Shown here piece after piece: positions 46,776 through 56,215 of a stretch of 64,000 nt of DNA. A program made the position numbers and the translations under genes. Source of the stretch: Candidatus Vondammii sp. HM_W22. Lineage in GTDB: Bacteria; Pseudomonadota; Gammaproteobacteria; Chromatiales; Chromatiaceae. The DNA lies in NCBI RefSeq assembly GCF_022530855.2, contig NZ_CP099567.1:3038001-3102000 (forward strand), in the 5' to 3' direction. The notes under the pieces are model-generated. The model worked only from the letters and a program-made list of their open reading frames with translations, had not been told where the DNA came from and ran no database searches. Numbering within the stretch: the stretch's first letter is position 1; each line of letters starts with the position of its first letter.

Positions 46776-47669
46776 ATCAAACCAATCTTTACACAGGGCC
46801 CATCTATCACCTTCCGCGCCATTCTAGCCGTGGTGGTATCTCTCGCCCTGATGATTATTGATCACCGCGAGCATCACCTGGAGTCAGTCAGGGCTGCAGT
46901 GTCAACCCTTACCTACCCCCTGCAATACATTGCCAGCCTACCACTTTCGGCCGGTGACGCAATATCCGAAATCTTTTCCAGCAGAACCCGGCTACAGGAT
47001 GAAAACAGAAATCTGAAGAGGGAGAATCTGCTGTTACAGGTGCACCAGCAAAAAATGAATGCCCTCGAGGCGGAAAATATGCGCCTGCGGAACCTGTTGG
47101 AGTCATCTTTCAAAATCGGTGACCGAGTGCTGATTGCCGAGTTGATGGCAGTGGATATGGACCCTTATCGCCAGCAGGTGCTGATCAACAAAGGGAGCAA
47201 CTCCGGGGTATTCAAGGGGCAACCGGTGCTTGACGCAAATGGGGTGATGGGTCAGGTAGTCCATGTCAACCGCTTCACCTCATCAGTTCTGATCGTCACC
47301 GATACCAGCCATGCCCTGCCGGTCCAGATAAACCGTAACGGCCTGCGCGCCATCGCCATGGGCACAGGAAGAATCAATAAACTGACGCTACCCAACCTAC
47401 CCAACAATGCCGACATCAGGGAAGGTGACCTGCTCGTCACCTCAGGGCTGGGTGGGCGTTTCCCTCCGGGCTACCCGGTGGCCAAAGTAACCTCGATCGT
47501 ACGCGAGCCAGGACTGCCCTTCGCAAACGTACAAGCCAGGCCCAGCGCTCATCTGGAGAGAGCCCGTGAAGTCCTGCTGGTCTGGATGCTGAAACCGCTC
47601 AACGATTCTCTCCCTGACGAGAGTGAAAACCCCGATCAGACGGCACCCGCCGGGAAGGTGTCACAGTGA
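46776..47669 (+). CDS. mreC: Rod-shape-determining protein MreC, apparent ATC start
   Basis: MreC is a single-pass inner-membrane protein whose periplasmic beta domain links MreB with PBP2/RodA. The in-frame sequence from 46776 codes for xKPIFTQGPSITFRAILAVVVSLALMIIDHREHHLESVR, matching the usual MreC start and membrane helix, but codon 1 is ATC, not ATG. An in-frame TGA lies three codons upstream and TGAGG sits 10 bp before the ATC. The first standard start is GTG 46830, which would remove about half of the membrane helix. The coiled coil (LQDENRNLKRENLLLQVHQQKMNALEAEN) and core (DPYRQQVLINKGSNSGVFKGQPVLDANGVMGQV, GDLLVTSGLGGRFPPGYPVAKV) are intact. It overlaps mreD by 4 bp. Confidence 0.9.
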   Translation: MKPIFTQGPSITFRAILAVVVSLALMIIDHREHHLESVRAAVSTLTYPLQYIASLPLSAGDAISEIFSSRTRLQDENRNLKRENLLLQVHQQKMNALEAENMRLRNLLESSFKIGDRVLIAELMAVDMDPYRQQVLINKGSNSGVFKGQPVLDANGVMGQVVHVNRFTSSVLIVTDTSHALPVQINRNGLRAIAMGTGRINKLTLPNLPNNADIREGDLLVTSGLGGRFPPGYPVAKVTSIVREPGLPFANVQARPSAHLERAREVLLVWMLKPLNDSLPDESENPDQTAPAGKVSQ

Positions 47670-48151
47670 CCATTTCATCCCGACGCGGTGGCATCATCCT
47701 GCTCAGTTTTTTGATTGCACTCCTGCTGACGATCATGCCACTACCGGAATGGGCTCGTCTGCTCCGCCCTCAATGGTACACGCTGGTGCTAATCTACTGG
47801 ACTCTGGCTCTGCCTCAGAAAGTCAATGTCGGTGTCGGCTGGCTGGCTGGCATCACCGTTGACGTCATGGCCGGGACCCTGCTGGGCCAGCACGCCCTGC
47901 CGTTGGCACTGATCGCCTACATTACCTACGAAACACACCAACGGGTCAGGCTTTTCCCGCTATGGCAGCAGTCTCTCATAGTGATGGCCTTGCTGTTGAT
48001 TGAGAAGCTACTCTCTATCTGGGTGATGGGGGCTCTCTCACTGCCTGCACCTCCCCTCAGCTTCTGGGCTCCACCACTGATCGGCATGCTGCTGTGGCCC
48101 TGGATCTACATCATACTCCGGGATATACGGCGGAGATTCCATGTACATTGA
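47666..48151 (+). CDS. mreD: Rod-shape-determining protein MreD
   Basis: A 161-residue inner-membrane protein with about five hydrophobic helices (GIILLSFLIALLLTIMPL, LVLIYWTLALP, VGWLAGITVDVMAGTLLGQHALPLALIAYI, QSLIVMALLLIEKLL, PPLIGMLLWPWIYIIL). It assists MreC and the elongasome. It starts at GTG 47666 overlapping the mreC stop (GTGA), so translation is coupled. The PxWxxLLRPQWY-like N-terminal segment and the Asp in GxxxD of the third helix are as in the family. Confidence 0.93.
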   Translation: MTISSRRGGIILLSFLIALLLTIMPLPEWARLLRPQWYTLVLIYWTLALPQKVNVGVGWLAGITVDVMAGTLLGQHALPLALIAYITYETHQRVRLFPLWQQSLIVMALLLIEKLLSIWVMGALSLPAPPLSFWAPPLIGMLLWPWIYIILRDIRRRFHVH

Positions 48152-48172
48152 TGAAGTACTAGGCTGCAATTA

Positions 48173-50017
48173 ATGTTTCAGGTCACGTTCAAAAACTATC
48201 TCTACGAGAGCAGGCTGTTCCAGGGCCGGGTACTGATTGCCGCCGTCATTGTCCTGATCCTGCTGCTGACACTGATGTTGCGGTTAATAAATCTGCAGAT
48301 TACCGGACACCAGCACTTCACCACTCTCTCCAGGGACAATCGCGTCAAAGTCGAACCCTTGCCACCGACCCGCGGCCTGATTTTCGACCGCAACGGCACT
48401 ATATTGGCGCAAAATCTGCCGACCTACACCCTTGAAATTACACCGGAAAGGATTGCTGACCTCGACAAAACTCTTGCCGAGCTTGGGCAGATAATCACCA
48501 TTACCAAGCGTGATCTCAAACGCTACAAACGCTTGCGCAATCAGCGCAGGCGTTTCAACAGCATCCCGATCCGGCTACGGCTGGATGAAGAGGAGGTGGC
48601 CCGTTTTGCCGTTAATCGCCATCTTTTTCCTGGGGTGGCGATAAAGACAAAGCTGCTGCGGCATTACCCGCTGAAGGAGGCCACTGCCCATGTCCTGGGT
48701 TATGTCGGCCGAATCAATAAAAAAGAGCTTCAGACAATCGATACATCGGCCTATTCAGGGACAACTCACATAGGTAAAAATGGGATAGAGAAGGCCTACG
48801 AGGAGAAGCTTCACGGTGTGGTCGGACTGCAACAGGTTGAGATCAATGCGGCTGGCCGGGTTATTCGCACCCTGGAGAGCCAGCCACCTTCACCCGGCAG
48901 CGACCTCTATCTCTCCCTCGATTCGGAGTTGCAAAGTGTCGCCATGGCTGCATTCGGTGATAATATCGGCTCAGCAGTCGCCATCGACCCCAAAACCGGC
49001 GGCATCCTAGCCCTTGTCAGTAAGCCGGGATTCGACCCGAATCTGTTTGTCGAGGGGATCAGCCCAGCAGACTACAAAGCGCTTCAGCAATCAGAGGATA
49101 AACCGTTGTTCAATAGGGCCATCCGTGGGCAATACCCACCGGGATCCACCATCAAGCCGTTTATCGGACTGGCTGGACTGGAGACCGGAGCCATCGACTT
49201 CAATCAGAAAAAATTCTGCCCCGGCTTTTACCAACTGCCGAGCCACTCCCATAAATACCGGGACTGGAAAAAATACGGCCACGGCTCAGTCAGCATGCTC
49301 CAGGCCATCACTCAATCCTGCGACGTCTACTACTACAGTCTGGCCCACCAACTAGGCGTGGATGCACTGCATAACTTTCTGAGTCGTTTCGGCTTTGGCG
49401 AACGCACGCAAGTGGATCTCACCGGAGAACTGGGCGGTTTGCTGCCCTCGCGCGAATGGAAAAAACGGGCGAGAAATGCACCCTGGTATCCGGGTGAAAC
49501 ACTGATTATGGGTATTGGCCAGGGCTTTTTTCTCACCACGCCCCTGCAGCTGGCCAGTGCAACCGCCACACTGGCCAGCAACGGCAAAAAAATTCGCCCC
49601 CATCTTGTCCAGACCATCAGCAACAATGACGAATTACCGCCTCAAACCCTGACCTCGCCGGTAACGGTTAATCTACCCGTGACATCATCACTCAACTGGG
49701 ATGATGTGATCCACGCCATGACCCAAGTGATCGAGGGTCTCCGGGGCACCGCGAAACAGATACGCAGCGATAATTACAGAATCGCCGGCAAAACCGGCAC
49801 CGCCCAAGTATTCACCGTCAAGCAGGAGGAGGAATATGATGAGAAAAATGTGGCAAAAAAAATGCGCGATCACGCCCTTTTCATCGCCTTTGCCCCGGTG
49901 GAAAATCCTCGCATAGCCGTTGCAGTCATCGTGGAAAATAGCGGTCACGGCGGTTCTGTGGCAGCCCCAATAGCTCGTAGTATCATGGATAAGCACCTGC
50001 TTCAAGAAAGGCCATGA
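48173..50017 (+). CDS. mrdA: Penicillin-binding protein 2 (elongation transpeptidase)
   Basis: A 614-residue class-B PBP that cross-links lateral-wall peptidoglycan together with RodA. An N-terminal membrane helix (about 22-42) is followed by the pedestal domain (PLPPTRGLIFDRNGTILAQNLPTYTL). The transpeptidase domain has the active Ser-x-x-Lys in YPPGSTIKPFIGLAGL (about residue 325), SxN-type SCDVYYYSLA, and AGKTGTAQVF (KTGT). GIGQGFFLTTPLQLA is also conserved. It starts 21 bp after mreD and overlaps rodA by 4 bp (ATGA). Confidence 0.97.
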   Translation: MFQVTFKNYLYESRLFQGRVLIAAVIVLILLLTLMLRLINLQITGHQHFTTLSRDNRVKVEPLPPTRGLIFDRNGTILAQNLPTYTLEITPERIADLDKTLAELGQIITITKRDLKRYKRLRNQRRRFNSIPIRLRLDEEEVARFAVNRHLFPGVAIKTKLLRHYPLKEATAHVLGYVGRINKKELQTIDTSAYSGTTHIGKNGIEKAYEEKLHGVVGLQQVEINAAGRVIRTLESQPPSPGSDLYLSLDSELQSVAMAAFGDNIGSAVAIDPKTGGILALVSKPGFDPNLFVEGISPADYKALQQSEDKPLFNRAIRGQYPPGSTIKPFIGLAGLETGAIDFNQKKFCPGFYQLPSHSHKYRDWKKYGHGSVSMLQAITQSCDVYYYSLAHQLGVDALHNFLSRFGFGERTQVDLTGELGGLLPSREWKKRARNAPWYPGETLIMGIGQGFFLTTPLQLASATATLASNGKKIRPHLVQTISNNDELPPQTLTSPVTVNLPVTSSLNWDDVIHAMTQVIEGLRGTAKQIRSDNYRIAGKTGTAQVFTVKQEEEYDEKNVAKKMRDHALFIAFAPVENPRIAVAVIVENSGHGGSVAAPIARSIMDKHLLQERP

Positions 50018-51153
50018 AAAGATCCCATCAACTCAGTGGCCTTCCTGAATCGAACCCAACTCGTGCAGAAGGATTGCTGGCAGACCTGCATCTAGACCTG
50101 CCGCTGCTCACCGGGCTGATTCTGCTCTGCGGTTTTGGTCTTATGGTGCTCTACAGCGCCAGTGGAGAGGACGTGAATCAGCTGATGCGCCAGCTGATCC
50201 GGCTGGGACTTGCATTTACCGTGATGGTTGTCCTCGCACAGATTCATCCGTCACAGATTCGGCGCTGGGCACCCTGGTTATTCGGGGTAGGTGTGGTAAT
50301 GCTGGTGGCGGTATTGCTAATCGGGCAAGTCGGAAAAGGGGCTCAGCGCTGGCTCGATCTCGGCTTCTTCCGCTTTCAACCTTCCGAACTAGTCAAAATG
50401 GCTGTCCCCATGATGGTCGCTTGGTTTCTGGCAGAAAAATCACTGCCACCCAGTTGGAGCCGCCTAGCCGTTGCTGCAACAATGATTCTGGTACCGGTGC
50501 TACTGATCGCTAGGCAACCAGACCTTGGCACATCACTGCTGGTAGCCAGTGCGGGCATATTCGTGCTGTTCCTTGCCGGACTCAGCTGGCGTTTTATCGG
50601 CGGGATGATACTCACCGCCATTCCTTCAGCCTGGATTCTCTGGGAGTGGGGAATGCGAGAGTATCAGCGCGACCGGGTACTCACTTTCCTCAATCCAGAG
50701 AGTGACCCTCTGGGCACCGGCTACCATATTATCCAATCCAAGATCGCTATCGGCTCAGGCGGACTCTATGGCAAGGGCTGGCTGAATGGAACCCAGGCTC
50801 ACCTTGAATTCCTGCCTGAACGCACCACGGATTTTATTTTTGCAGTACTGGCGGAAGAGTTCGGTTTCACCGGGATTATGCTGTTACTCCTTATCTACCT
50901 CTTCATCATCCTGCGCGGGCTCTATATAGCGGCCCAGGCACAAGACACCTTCAACCGACTGCTCGGGGGCGCCCTGATTCTGGTTTTTTTCGTCTACCTG
51001 TTCGTAAACACCGGCATGGTAAGCGGCATTCTGCCGGTAGTGGGCGTCCCCCTGCCACTGATCAGTTACGGCGGCACATCGCTAGTGACCATCATGGCTG
51101 GTTTCGGTATCCTGATGTCCATTCACACCCATCGTAAACTGCTGTCAACCTAA
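50014..51153 (+). CDS. mrdB: Peptidoglycan glycosyltransferase RodA (SEDS family)
   Basis: A 379-residue polytopic SEDS polymerase that extends glycan strands with PBP2. About ten transmembrane helices are visible. Conserved blocks are GKGAQRWLDLGFFRFQPSELVKMAVPM (about 108-135), RQPDLGTSLLVA (with the functionally important Asp), REYQRDRVLTFLNPESDPLGTGYHIIQSKIAIGSGGLYGKGWLNGTQAHLEFLPERTTDFIFAVLAEE, and VSGILPVVGVPLPLISYGGTSL. The N-terminal 25 residues are hydrophilic. It is coupled to mrdA by an ATGA overlap and followed after 9 bp by mltB. Confidence 0.97.
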   Translation: MKRSHQLSGLPESNPTRAEGLLADLHLDLPLLTGLILLCGFGLMVLYSASGEDVNQLMRQLIRLGLAFTVMVVLAQIHPSQIRRWAPWLFGVGVVMLVAVLLIGQVGKGAQRWLDLGFFRFQPSELVKMAVPMMVAWFLAEKSLPPSWSRLAVAATMILVPVLLIARQPDLGTSLLVASAGIFVLFLAGLSWRFIGGMILTAIPSAWILWEWGMREYQRDRVLTFLNPESDPLGTGYHIIQSKIAIGSGGLYGKGWLNGTQAHLEFLPERTTDFIFAVLAEEFGFTGIMLLLLIYLFIILRGLYIAAQAQDTFNRLLGGALILVFFVYLFVNTGMVSGILPVVGVPLPLISYGGTSLVTIMAGFGILMSIHTHRKLLST

Positions 51154-51162
51154 AGGAAGCTC

Positions 51163-52182
51163 ATGAAACCCGGTTCACTCAGGAACGGCCTGACACTACT
51201 TTTGCTGATTATTGGTACTGCTGCTGCAGAACAACCTGCCAGTTACGACAGTGGAATAAGTCAATTCATACAGGAGATGTCAAGCAAACACGGTTTTGAC
51301 CAAACGATTCTCAAGGAGCTGATGGATAATGCAAAATACCGGCAGAAGATTATTGACGCCATATCAAAACCCGCTGAAGGTATGGCATGGAAAAAATACC
51401 GGCCCATTTTCGTCACTGAATCTCGAGCAAAGCAGGGCATGGAATTCTGGAACAACAATGAACAACTGTTAAACCGTGCTAAGGAGCAATACGGAGTACC
51501 ACCGGAAATTATCGTTGCCATCATCGGCGTAGAGACCCGCTACGGTAGGCACGCCGGGACATACCCGGTGCTTGATGCGCTTTCGACACTTGCGTTTGGC
51601 TATCCCAAGCGCGGCGATTTTTTCCGCAGCCAACTGGAAGAGTTTCTGCTCCTGACCCGGGAGGAAGAAGTTGATCCGGTCAGCGCCAAAGGCTCCTACG
51701 CAGGCGCCCTGGGGCAGCCTCAATTCATCCCCAGCAGTTACCGAAGCTATGCAGTGGACTTCGACAATGATGGACGCCGCGACCTCTGGCACAGTAACGC
51801 CGATGTGATCGGTAGCGTTGCAGCTTATTTCAAACGTCACCACTGGCAGCAAAATGACCCGGTCACATTGCAGGTGAATGATGTCACCAAGATCCATAAG
51901 CACTACATAGAGGCAGGAATGAAGCCCTCCATTGAATTGGGGAGCTTGCGTGCCAGCGGTCTATTCATCGATCAGACCCTTGCCGACAACACACTCACCA
52001 GCCTGATTGAACTGGAAAGCGATGGCGGCAATGAATACTGGCTTGGGCTCCACAATTTCTATGTGATTACCCGGTACAACCACAGTAATCTCTATGCCAT
52101 GGCTGTCTACCAGTTGAGCCGTGAAATCATGGCACAGTATAAGGCCGGTAAAAACCAGTGGCAGGCAGAACCGGGGGCATGA
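51163..52182 (+). CDS. mltB: Membrane-bound lytic murein transglycosylase B
   Basis: A 339-residue lytic transglycosylase (GH103) that cleaves glycan strands to 1,6-anhydro ends. A signal peptide (about 1-23, LLLLIIGTAAA) has no lipobox cysteine, so it may be soluble in the periplasm, unlike E. coli MltB. The catalytic Glu is in PEIIVAIIGVETRYGRHAGTYPVLDALSTLAFGYPKR (about residue 125). SYAGALGQPQFIPSSYRSYAVDFDNDGRRDLW and the C-terminal NFYVITRYNHSNLYAMAVYQL follow. It sits 9 bp after rodA and overlaps rlpA by 4 bp. Confidence 0.96.
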   Translation: MKPGSLRNGLTLLLLIIGTAAAEQPASYDSGISQFIQEMSSKHGFDQTILKELMDNAKYRQKIIDAISKPAEGMAWKKYRPIFVTESRAKQGMEFWNNNEQLLNRAKEQYGVPPEIIVAIIGVETRYGRHAGTYPVLDALSTLAFGYPKRGDFFRSQLEEFLLLTREEEVDPVSAKGSYAGALGQPQFIPSSYRSYAVDFDNDGRRDLWHSNADVIGSVAAYFKRHHWQQNDPVTLQVNDVTKIHKHYIEAGMKPSIELGSLRASGLFIDQTLADNTLTSLIELESDGGNEYWLGLHNFYVITRYNHSNLYAMAVYQLSREIMAQYKAGKNQWQAEPGA

Positions 52183-53030
52183 TCAAACTACGGCAACATC
52201 GTTCCGGCCTTATGGGAGCAGTGCAACTGCTACTGCTTGCTTCGCTGATAACGTCTTGTTCCGTTCGCCCACCGTCTATCCCTGGCTTTCCAGGCAGCCA
52301 GGATAGCGCCCCAGCCCGAAGGCTGGACCCAAACAGCATCAGAGACGCAGTACCAAAAAGTGAACAACAAAGTCGCCGGGGTAACCCACGCTCTTACGTG
52401 GTGATGGGAAAACGCTACTCCGTCATGCCCAGCAGCCGAGGGTACCGGGAGCGCGGTATCGCATCCTGGTATGGCACCAAATTTCACGGCCGCTCCACCA
52501 GCAGCGGTGAACCTTACGACATGTATGCCATGACCGCAGCCCACAAGAGTCTGCCGCTCCCCACCTATGTGGAAGTGACCAATCTGCGCAATGGACTCCG
52601 TACCATCGTGAAGGTCAATGATCGCGGACCTTTCCATGGAAACCGGATCATAGACCTCTCCTACGCTGCTGCCACCAAGCTGGGCATTCTCGGTCATGGC
52701 ACCGGACTGGTGGAGGTAAGGGCTATTGACCCGGGCTATCAACAACCCAAACCACGACCAGTAACAGCCAGCGTGAAACCTGTGCAAAAGGCGGACCCAG
52801 ATCTCTTCATTCAGGTCGGCTCCTTTTCCAGCAGAGAGAATGCACTTCGCCTCATGGAGCGGCTGGAACAGTCGCTCAGTCAAGTGATCCGTATCCAACA
52901 GGCCACTCATTCGGGAACTCAGGTTTTCAGAGTTCAGATCGGCCCTCTGGCAAGCATCGGATTATCCGATCTGCTGCATGAGAAACTGGCCTACCTGGGC
53001 ATAGCGAATACCCATATCGTCATCGAATAA
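52179..53030 (+). CDS. rlpA: Rare lipoprotein A-type lytic transglycosylase with SPOR domain
   Basis: A 283-residue lipoprotein starting at ATG 52179 (overlapping the mltB stop as ATGA). The signal peptide with lipobox ASLITSC places Cys near residue 28. The double-psi beta-barrel domain spans about 85-180: GIASWYGTKFHGRSTSSGEPYDMYAMTAAHKSLPLPTYVEV and VKVNDRGPFHGNRIIDLSYAAATKLGI, with the catalytic Glu/Asp pair of RlpA. The C-terminal SPOR domain (LFIQVGSFSSRENALRLMERLE, VFRVQIGPL) binds denuded glycan strands at septa. Other frames opening a few codons upstream are rejected because they lie inside mltB without a start site. Confidence 0.95.
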   Translation: MIKLRQHRSGLMGAVQLLLLASLITSCSVRPPSIPGFPGSQDSAPARRLDPNSIRDAVPKSEQQSRRGNPRSYVVMGKRYSVMPSSRGYRERGIASWYGTKFHGRSTSSGEPYDMYAMTAAHKSLPLPTYVEVTNLRNGLRTIVKVNDRGPFHGNRIIDLSYAAATKLGILGHGTGLVEVRAIDPGYQQPKPRPVTASVKPVQKADPDLFIQVGSFSSRENALRLMERLEQSLSQVIRIQQATHSGTQVFRVQIGPLASIGLSDLLHEKLAYLGIANTHIVIE

Positions 53031-53175
53031 TCGTGTTATTACGAAAACCGGCAGGCGTCTGGCATTCAGGTTAGAATAGCAACAACTTTTGCCAAACTCC
53101 CGCTAGTTGCCGTTGCTTCTGGGAACGTATCGCTGATGAACCGGCACGCCAATTTACAACAGGAAACGTTTACCC

Positions 53176-54327
53176 GTGCTTGCACTTATGCCCCGTATAC
53201 CGACACTCATTGCGCTGCTCCTGGCATTGATGGTTTTCAACCATGCCCAGGCGGCAGTCCCCATCCCGGCTCCCCCGACGATTGCAGCCGGTGGACATCT
53301 TTTAATCGACTTTAATAGCGGCCGCATTCTGGCTGAAAAGAACGCAGGAGAACGATTAGAGCCAGCAAGCCTGACCAAAATCATGACCGCCTATGCGGTG
53401 CTGCGCGAGCTTAAAGAAGGCAATATCAGCCTGGATGAGCAGGTACTGGTGAGCAAGAAGGCCTGGCGGACACCGGGCTCACGCATGTTCATCGAGGTAA
53501 ACAAAAAAGTTTCAGTGGAAAAACTGCTGAAAGGGATGGTCATCCAATCAGGCAATGATGCCAGTGTCGCCCTGGCAGAACATGTTGCAGGCAGCGAGAA
53601 GACCTTTGCCAACCTGATGAATGAACATGCCCGGCGGCTGGAAATGGACAATACACACTTCGTGAACAGCACCGGCCTGCCAGCAGAGGAGCACTACACC
53701 ACAGCTCAGGATATCGCCAAGGTGACGGCAGCCACCATCCGGGAATTCCCAGAGTACTATAAATGGTACGCTGAAAAAGAGTACACCTTCAACAAGATAA
53801 AACAGCATAACCGGAATAAGCTGCTATGGCGTGATAACGCGGTGGATGGCGTTAAGACCGGCCACACCGATGCCGCGGGTTACTGTCTGGTGGCATCAGC
53901 TCAACACGACAGTATGCGGCTCATTTCGGTAGTAATGGGAACCAAAAGCGAAGACGCTCGGGCCAAGGAGAGTCAGGCACTGCTAAACTATGGCTTCCGC
54001 TTCTTTGAGACGCATCGTCTCTATAGCGCTGGCGAGAAGCTCACCCAGATAAGAGTGTGGAAAGGTGACAAAGAGCGGGTCGGCCTAGGCATTACCCAGG
54101 ATTTATACATCACCATTCCGAGGCGACAGTACGAAAAACTCAAGGCTGGCATGAGTATTTCACCCAAAATCATGGCACCCATTCAACAAGGCCAATCCCT
54201 TGGCTCAGTCAACATTGCGCTGGAAGGTGAAACCATTGCTGAAGTTCCTTTGGTAGCCCTGAACAGGGTAGCCGAAGGCAGTCTCTGGCAGCAGGCCAAA
54301 GACACTGCCCTGCTCTGGCTGGAATAG
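53176..54327 (+). CDS. dacA: D-alanyl-D-alanine carboxypeptidase (PBP5/6 type)
   Basis: A 383-residue class-C low-mass PBP that trims the terminal D-Ala of stem peptides. GTG 53176 behind aggaaac is the likely start (ATG 53188 is possible). A signal peptide ends near AQAA (about 26). Active-site motifs are SLTKIMTAYAV (SxxK), VIQSGNDASVALAEHVAGSEKTF (SxN) and VDGVKTGHTDAAGYCLVASA (KTG). The C-terminal beta domain ends in an amphipathic membrane-anchoring helix (GSLWQQAKDTALLWLE). It continues the envelope cluster and is followed after 24 bp by dat. Confidence 0.96.
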   Translation: MLALMPRIPTLIALLLALMVFNHAQAAVPIPAPPTIAAGGHLLIDFNSGRILAEKNAGERLEPASLTKIMTAYAVLRELKEGNISLDEQVLVSKKAWRTPGSRMFIEVNKKVSVEKLLKGMVIQSGNDASVALAEHVAGSEKTFANLMNEHARRLEMDNTHFVNSTGLPAEEHYTTAQDIAKVTAATIREFPEYYKWYAEKEYTFNKIKQHNRNKLLWRDNAVDGVKTGHTDAAGYCLVASAQHDSMRLISVVMGTKSEDARAKESQALLNYGFRFFETHRLYSAGEKLTQIRVWKGDKERVGLGITQDLYITIPRRQYEKLKAGMSISPKIMAPIQQGQSLGSVNIALEGETIAEVPLVALNRVAEGSLWQQAKDTALLWLE

Positions 54328-54351
54328 ACCGAACCTCCACGGAAAAACATA

Positions 54352-55221
54352 ATGCAACCTAAAGTGTATCTGAATGGCAGATTCCTCCCTGCGGAGGAAG
54401 CACATGTCTCGGTCATGGATCGTGGTTTTTTATTTGGCGACGGCGTTTATGAGGTGATCCCCTGCTATGGCGGCCGCCTGTTCCGGCTGGCTCACCACCT
54501 TGAGCGTCTCGACCATAGTCTTCAGGGCATTAGAATGGCAAACCCCCTGTCGCATCCTGCCTGGCAGGAGATTCTGGAGCGCATGATCGAACAGCTTCCC
54601 TCCGGGGATCAATCGGTCTATCTGCAGGTTACACGAGGCGCCAGCGGTAAACGCGATCATGCCATCCCCGGTGAGATCGAACCAACAATTTTCATCATGA
54701 CCAGCCCTGCGGTCTATGCAGACCCCGCTAAAATAGGCTCGGGGGTAGCAGCGATCACCCTGCAAGACAACCGCTGGCACCGCTGCAACATCAAGGCGAT
54801 TACACTCCTGGCGAACGTCCTGTTGCGCACCGATGCGGTTGATCAGGGCGCGGCAGAAGCTATTCTGATTCGGGACGGAAAAGCGATGGAGGGGGCAGCC
54901 AGTAATCTGTTTATTATTGCTGACGGCATCATTATCACCCCGCGAAAAAGTGAGCACCTGCTGCCCGGTATCACCCGTGACCTGGTTCTTGAGTTGGCAT
55001 CGGCCAACGACACCCCTTTCAACGAAGCAGAGATCTCTGAACAGCGGCTAAAAGATGCAGATGAGATCTGGTTGACCAGTTCCACCAAAGAGATCATGCC
55101 GGTCATTGAACTGGATGGAGTGAGGGTTGGAAACGGCAAACCCGGCCCCATCTTCCTAAAGATGTCCGGTCTATATGCCGACTACAAATCACGACTTCAG
55201 GCCGGTACAGTGGAAAATTGA
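54352..55221 (+). CDS. dat: D-amino-acid aminotransferase (class IV PLP)
   Basis: A 289-residue fold-type IV aminotransferase. It starts KVYLNGRFLPAEEAHVSVMDRGFLFGDGVYEVIPCYGGRLFRL. The PLP lysine is in CNIKAITLLANVLLR (about residue 147), followed by AAEAILIRDGKAMEGAASNLFII and LLPGITRDLVLELA with the LTSSTKEIMPVIELDG segment. This pattern fits D-alanine aminotransferase, which converts D-Ala and 2-oxoglutarate to pyruvate and D-Glu. Its place between dacA and DUF493-lipB is common in gammaproteobacteria and suits recycling of D-Ala freed by DacA (inference). BCAT or ADC lyase is less likely from the start region. Confidence 0.9.
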   Translation: MQPKVYLNGRFLPAEEAHVSVMDRGFLFGDGVYEVIPCYGGRLFRLAHHLERLDHSLQGIRMANPLSHPAWQEILERMIEQLPSGDQSVYLQVTRGASGKRDHAIPGEIEPTIFIMTSPAVYADPAKIGSGVAAITLQDNRWHRCNIKAITLLANVLLRTDAVDQGAAEAILIRDGKAMEGAASNLFIIADGIIITPRKSEHLLPGITRDLVLELASANDTPFNEAEISEQRLKDADEIWLTSSTKEIMPVIELDGVRVGNGKPGPIFLKMSGLYADYKSRLQAGTVEN

Positions 55222-55239
55222 CCGAACAGAAACAACTCC

Positions 55240-55509
55240 ATGAGCGAAGAACAAGAGACACTGCTGAAATTCCCCTGCCAATTTTCCGTCAAGGCAATGG
55301 GCCTGTCTGCGCCCGACTTCGGCGGACTGATTGTCGAAATAGTCAGCCAACATGTCTCCAACCTCGGAGAGGGAGCAGTCTCTACCCGTGCCAGCAAAAA
55401 TGGCAAATATGTCTCCATCACCGTTACCTTTGAAGCCACAAGCAAAGCCCAATTGGATGCTATCTATCATGCCCTGACTAATCATGAGCGCGTACTTATG
55501 GGCCTCTGA
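55240..55509 (+). CDS. ybeD: DUF493 family protein (YbeD)
   Basis: An 89-residue protein with a ferredoxin-like alpha/beta fold similar to the ACT-like YbeD of E. coli: LLKFPCQFSVKAMGLSAPDFGGLIVEIVSQH, KNGKYVSITVTFEATSKAQLDAIYHALTNHERVLMGL. Its role is unknown. It is almost always encoded between dacA and lipB, as here, suggesting a link with lipoylation or envelope control. It is 3 bp from the start of lipB. Confidence 0.94.
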   Translation: MSEEQETLLKFPCQFSVKAMGLSAPDFGGLIVEIVSQHVSNLGEGAVSTRASKNGKYVSITVTFEATSKAQLDAIYHALTNHERVLMGL

Positions 55510-55512
55510 CCG

Positions 55513-56124
55513 TTGAATAAACCCCTCATCGTCAGGCATCTCGGCAGGCGGAACTACCTGCCCGTGTGGAAACAGATGCAGAATTTCACCAACGAAAGAG
55601 CACCCCAGACCCCTGATGAGATCTGGCTGGTGGAACATCACCCGATCTTCACCCAGGGCCAAGCAGGTAAACCCGAGCATCTGCTTGATCCCGGCGTTAT
55701 TCCGGTGATCCAGACCGATCGTGGGGGACAAGTGACTTACCACGGACCCGGGCAGTTGGTCGCCTATCTGATGATCGATCTGCACCGGGTCAGCCTGGGA
55801 ATCAGGCAACTCGTCACCCTGATAGAGCAGAGTATTATCGACCTACTTAAGGATTACGGCATTGAATCATCAGCCCGCCGGGAAGCCCCAGGTGTTTATG
55901 TGGATCAGCGCAAAATAGCCGCCTTGGGCCTAAGAGTCAGACGAGGCTGCAGCTTCCATGGCCTCAGTCTCAATGTGAATATGGACCTGGAGCCTTTCTC
56001 ACGCATCAATCCCTGTGGCCACCCCGGCCTTGAAGTCACCCAGCTCACGGACTTGGGAGGCCGCTCAGATCTGGAGCATGTTGGTGAGCAACTCGTTAGA
56101 CACATAGAGGCAAAACTTGGATAG
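55513..56124 (+). CDS. lipB: Octanoyl-[acyl-carrier-protein]:protein octanoyltransferase
   Basis: A 203-residue LipB that moves octanoyl groups from ACP to lipoyl domains of 2-oxoacid dehydrogenases and GcvH. It starts at TTG 55513 ([21 protein letters not shown]). Motifs are [92 protein letters not shown] with the catalytic Lys (KIAALG) and Cys (INPCG). It is followed after 91 bp by lipA. The frame is normal. Confidence 0.95.
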   Translation: MNKPLIVRHLGRRNYLPVWKQMQNFTNERAPQTPDEIWLVEHHPIFTQGQAGKPEHLLDPGVIPVIQTDRGGQVTYHGPGQLVAYLMIDLHRVSLGIRQLVTLIEQSIIDLLKDYGIESSARREAPGVYVDQRKIAALGLRVRRGCSFHGLSLNVNMDLEPFSRINPCGHPGLEVTQLTDLGGRSDLEHVGEQLVRHIEAKLG

Positions 56125-56215
56125 CTTGCTCTCCAGTGCATGTTTTAGTAAATCATCACCTGAACTACACTTTAAAAAAATCACAACCTGACAGATAACA
56201 CTGGCCGTAACACTA

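Noticed and set aside
52230-52910. 226-codon frame on the minus strand
   Set aside because: It is the antisense of rlpA, whose lipobox, barrel and SPOR domains are clear.
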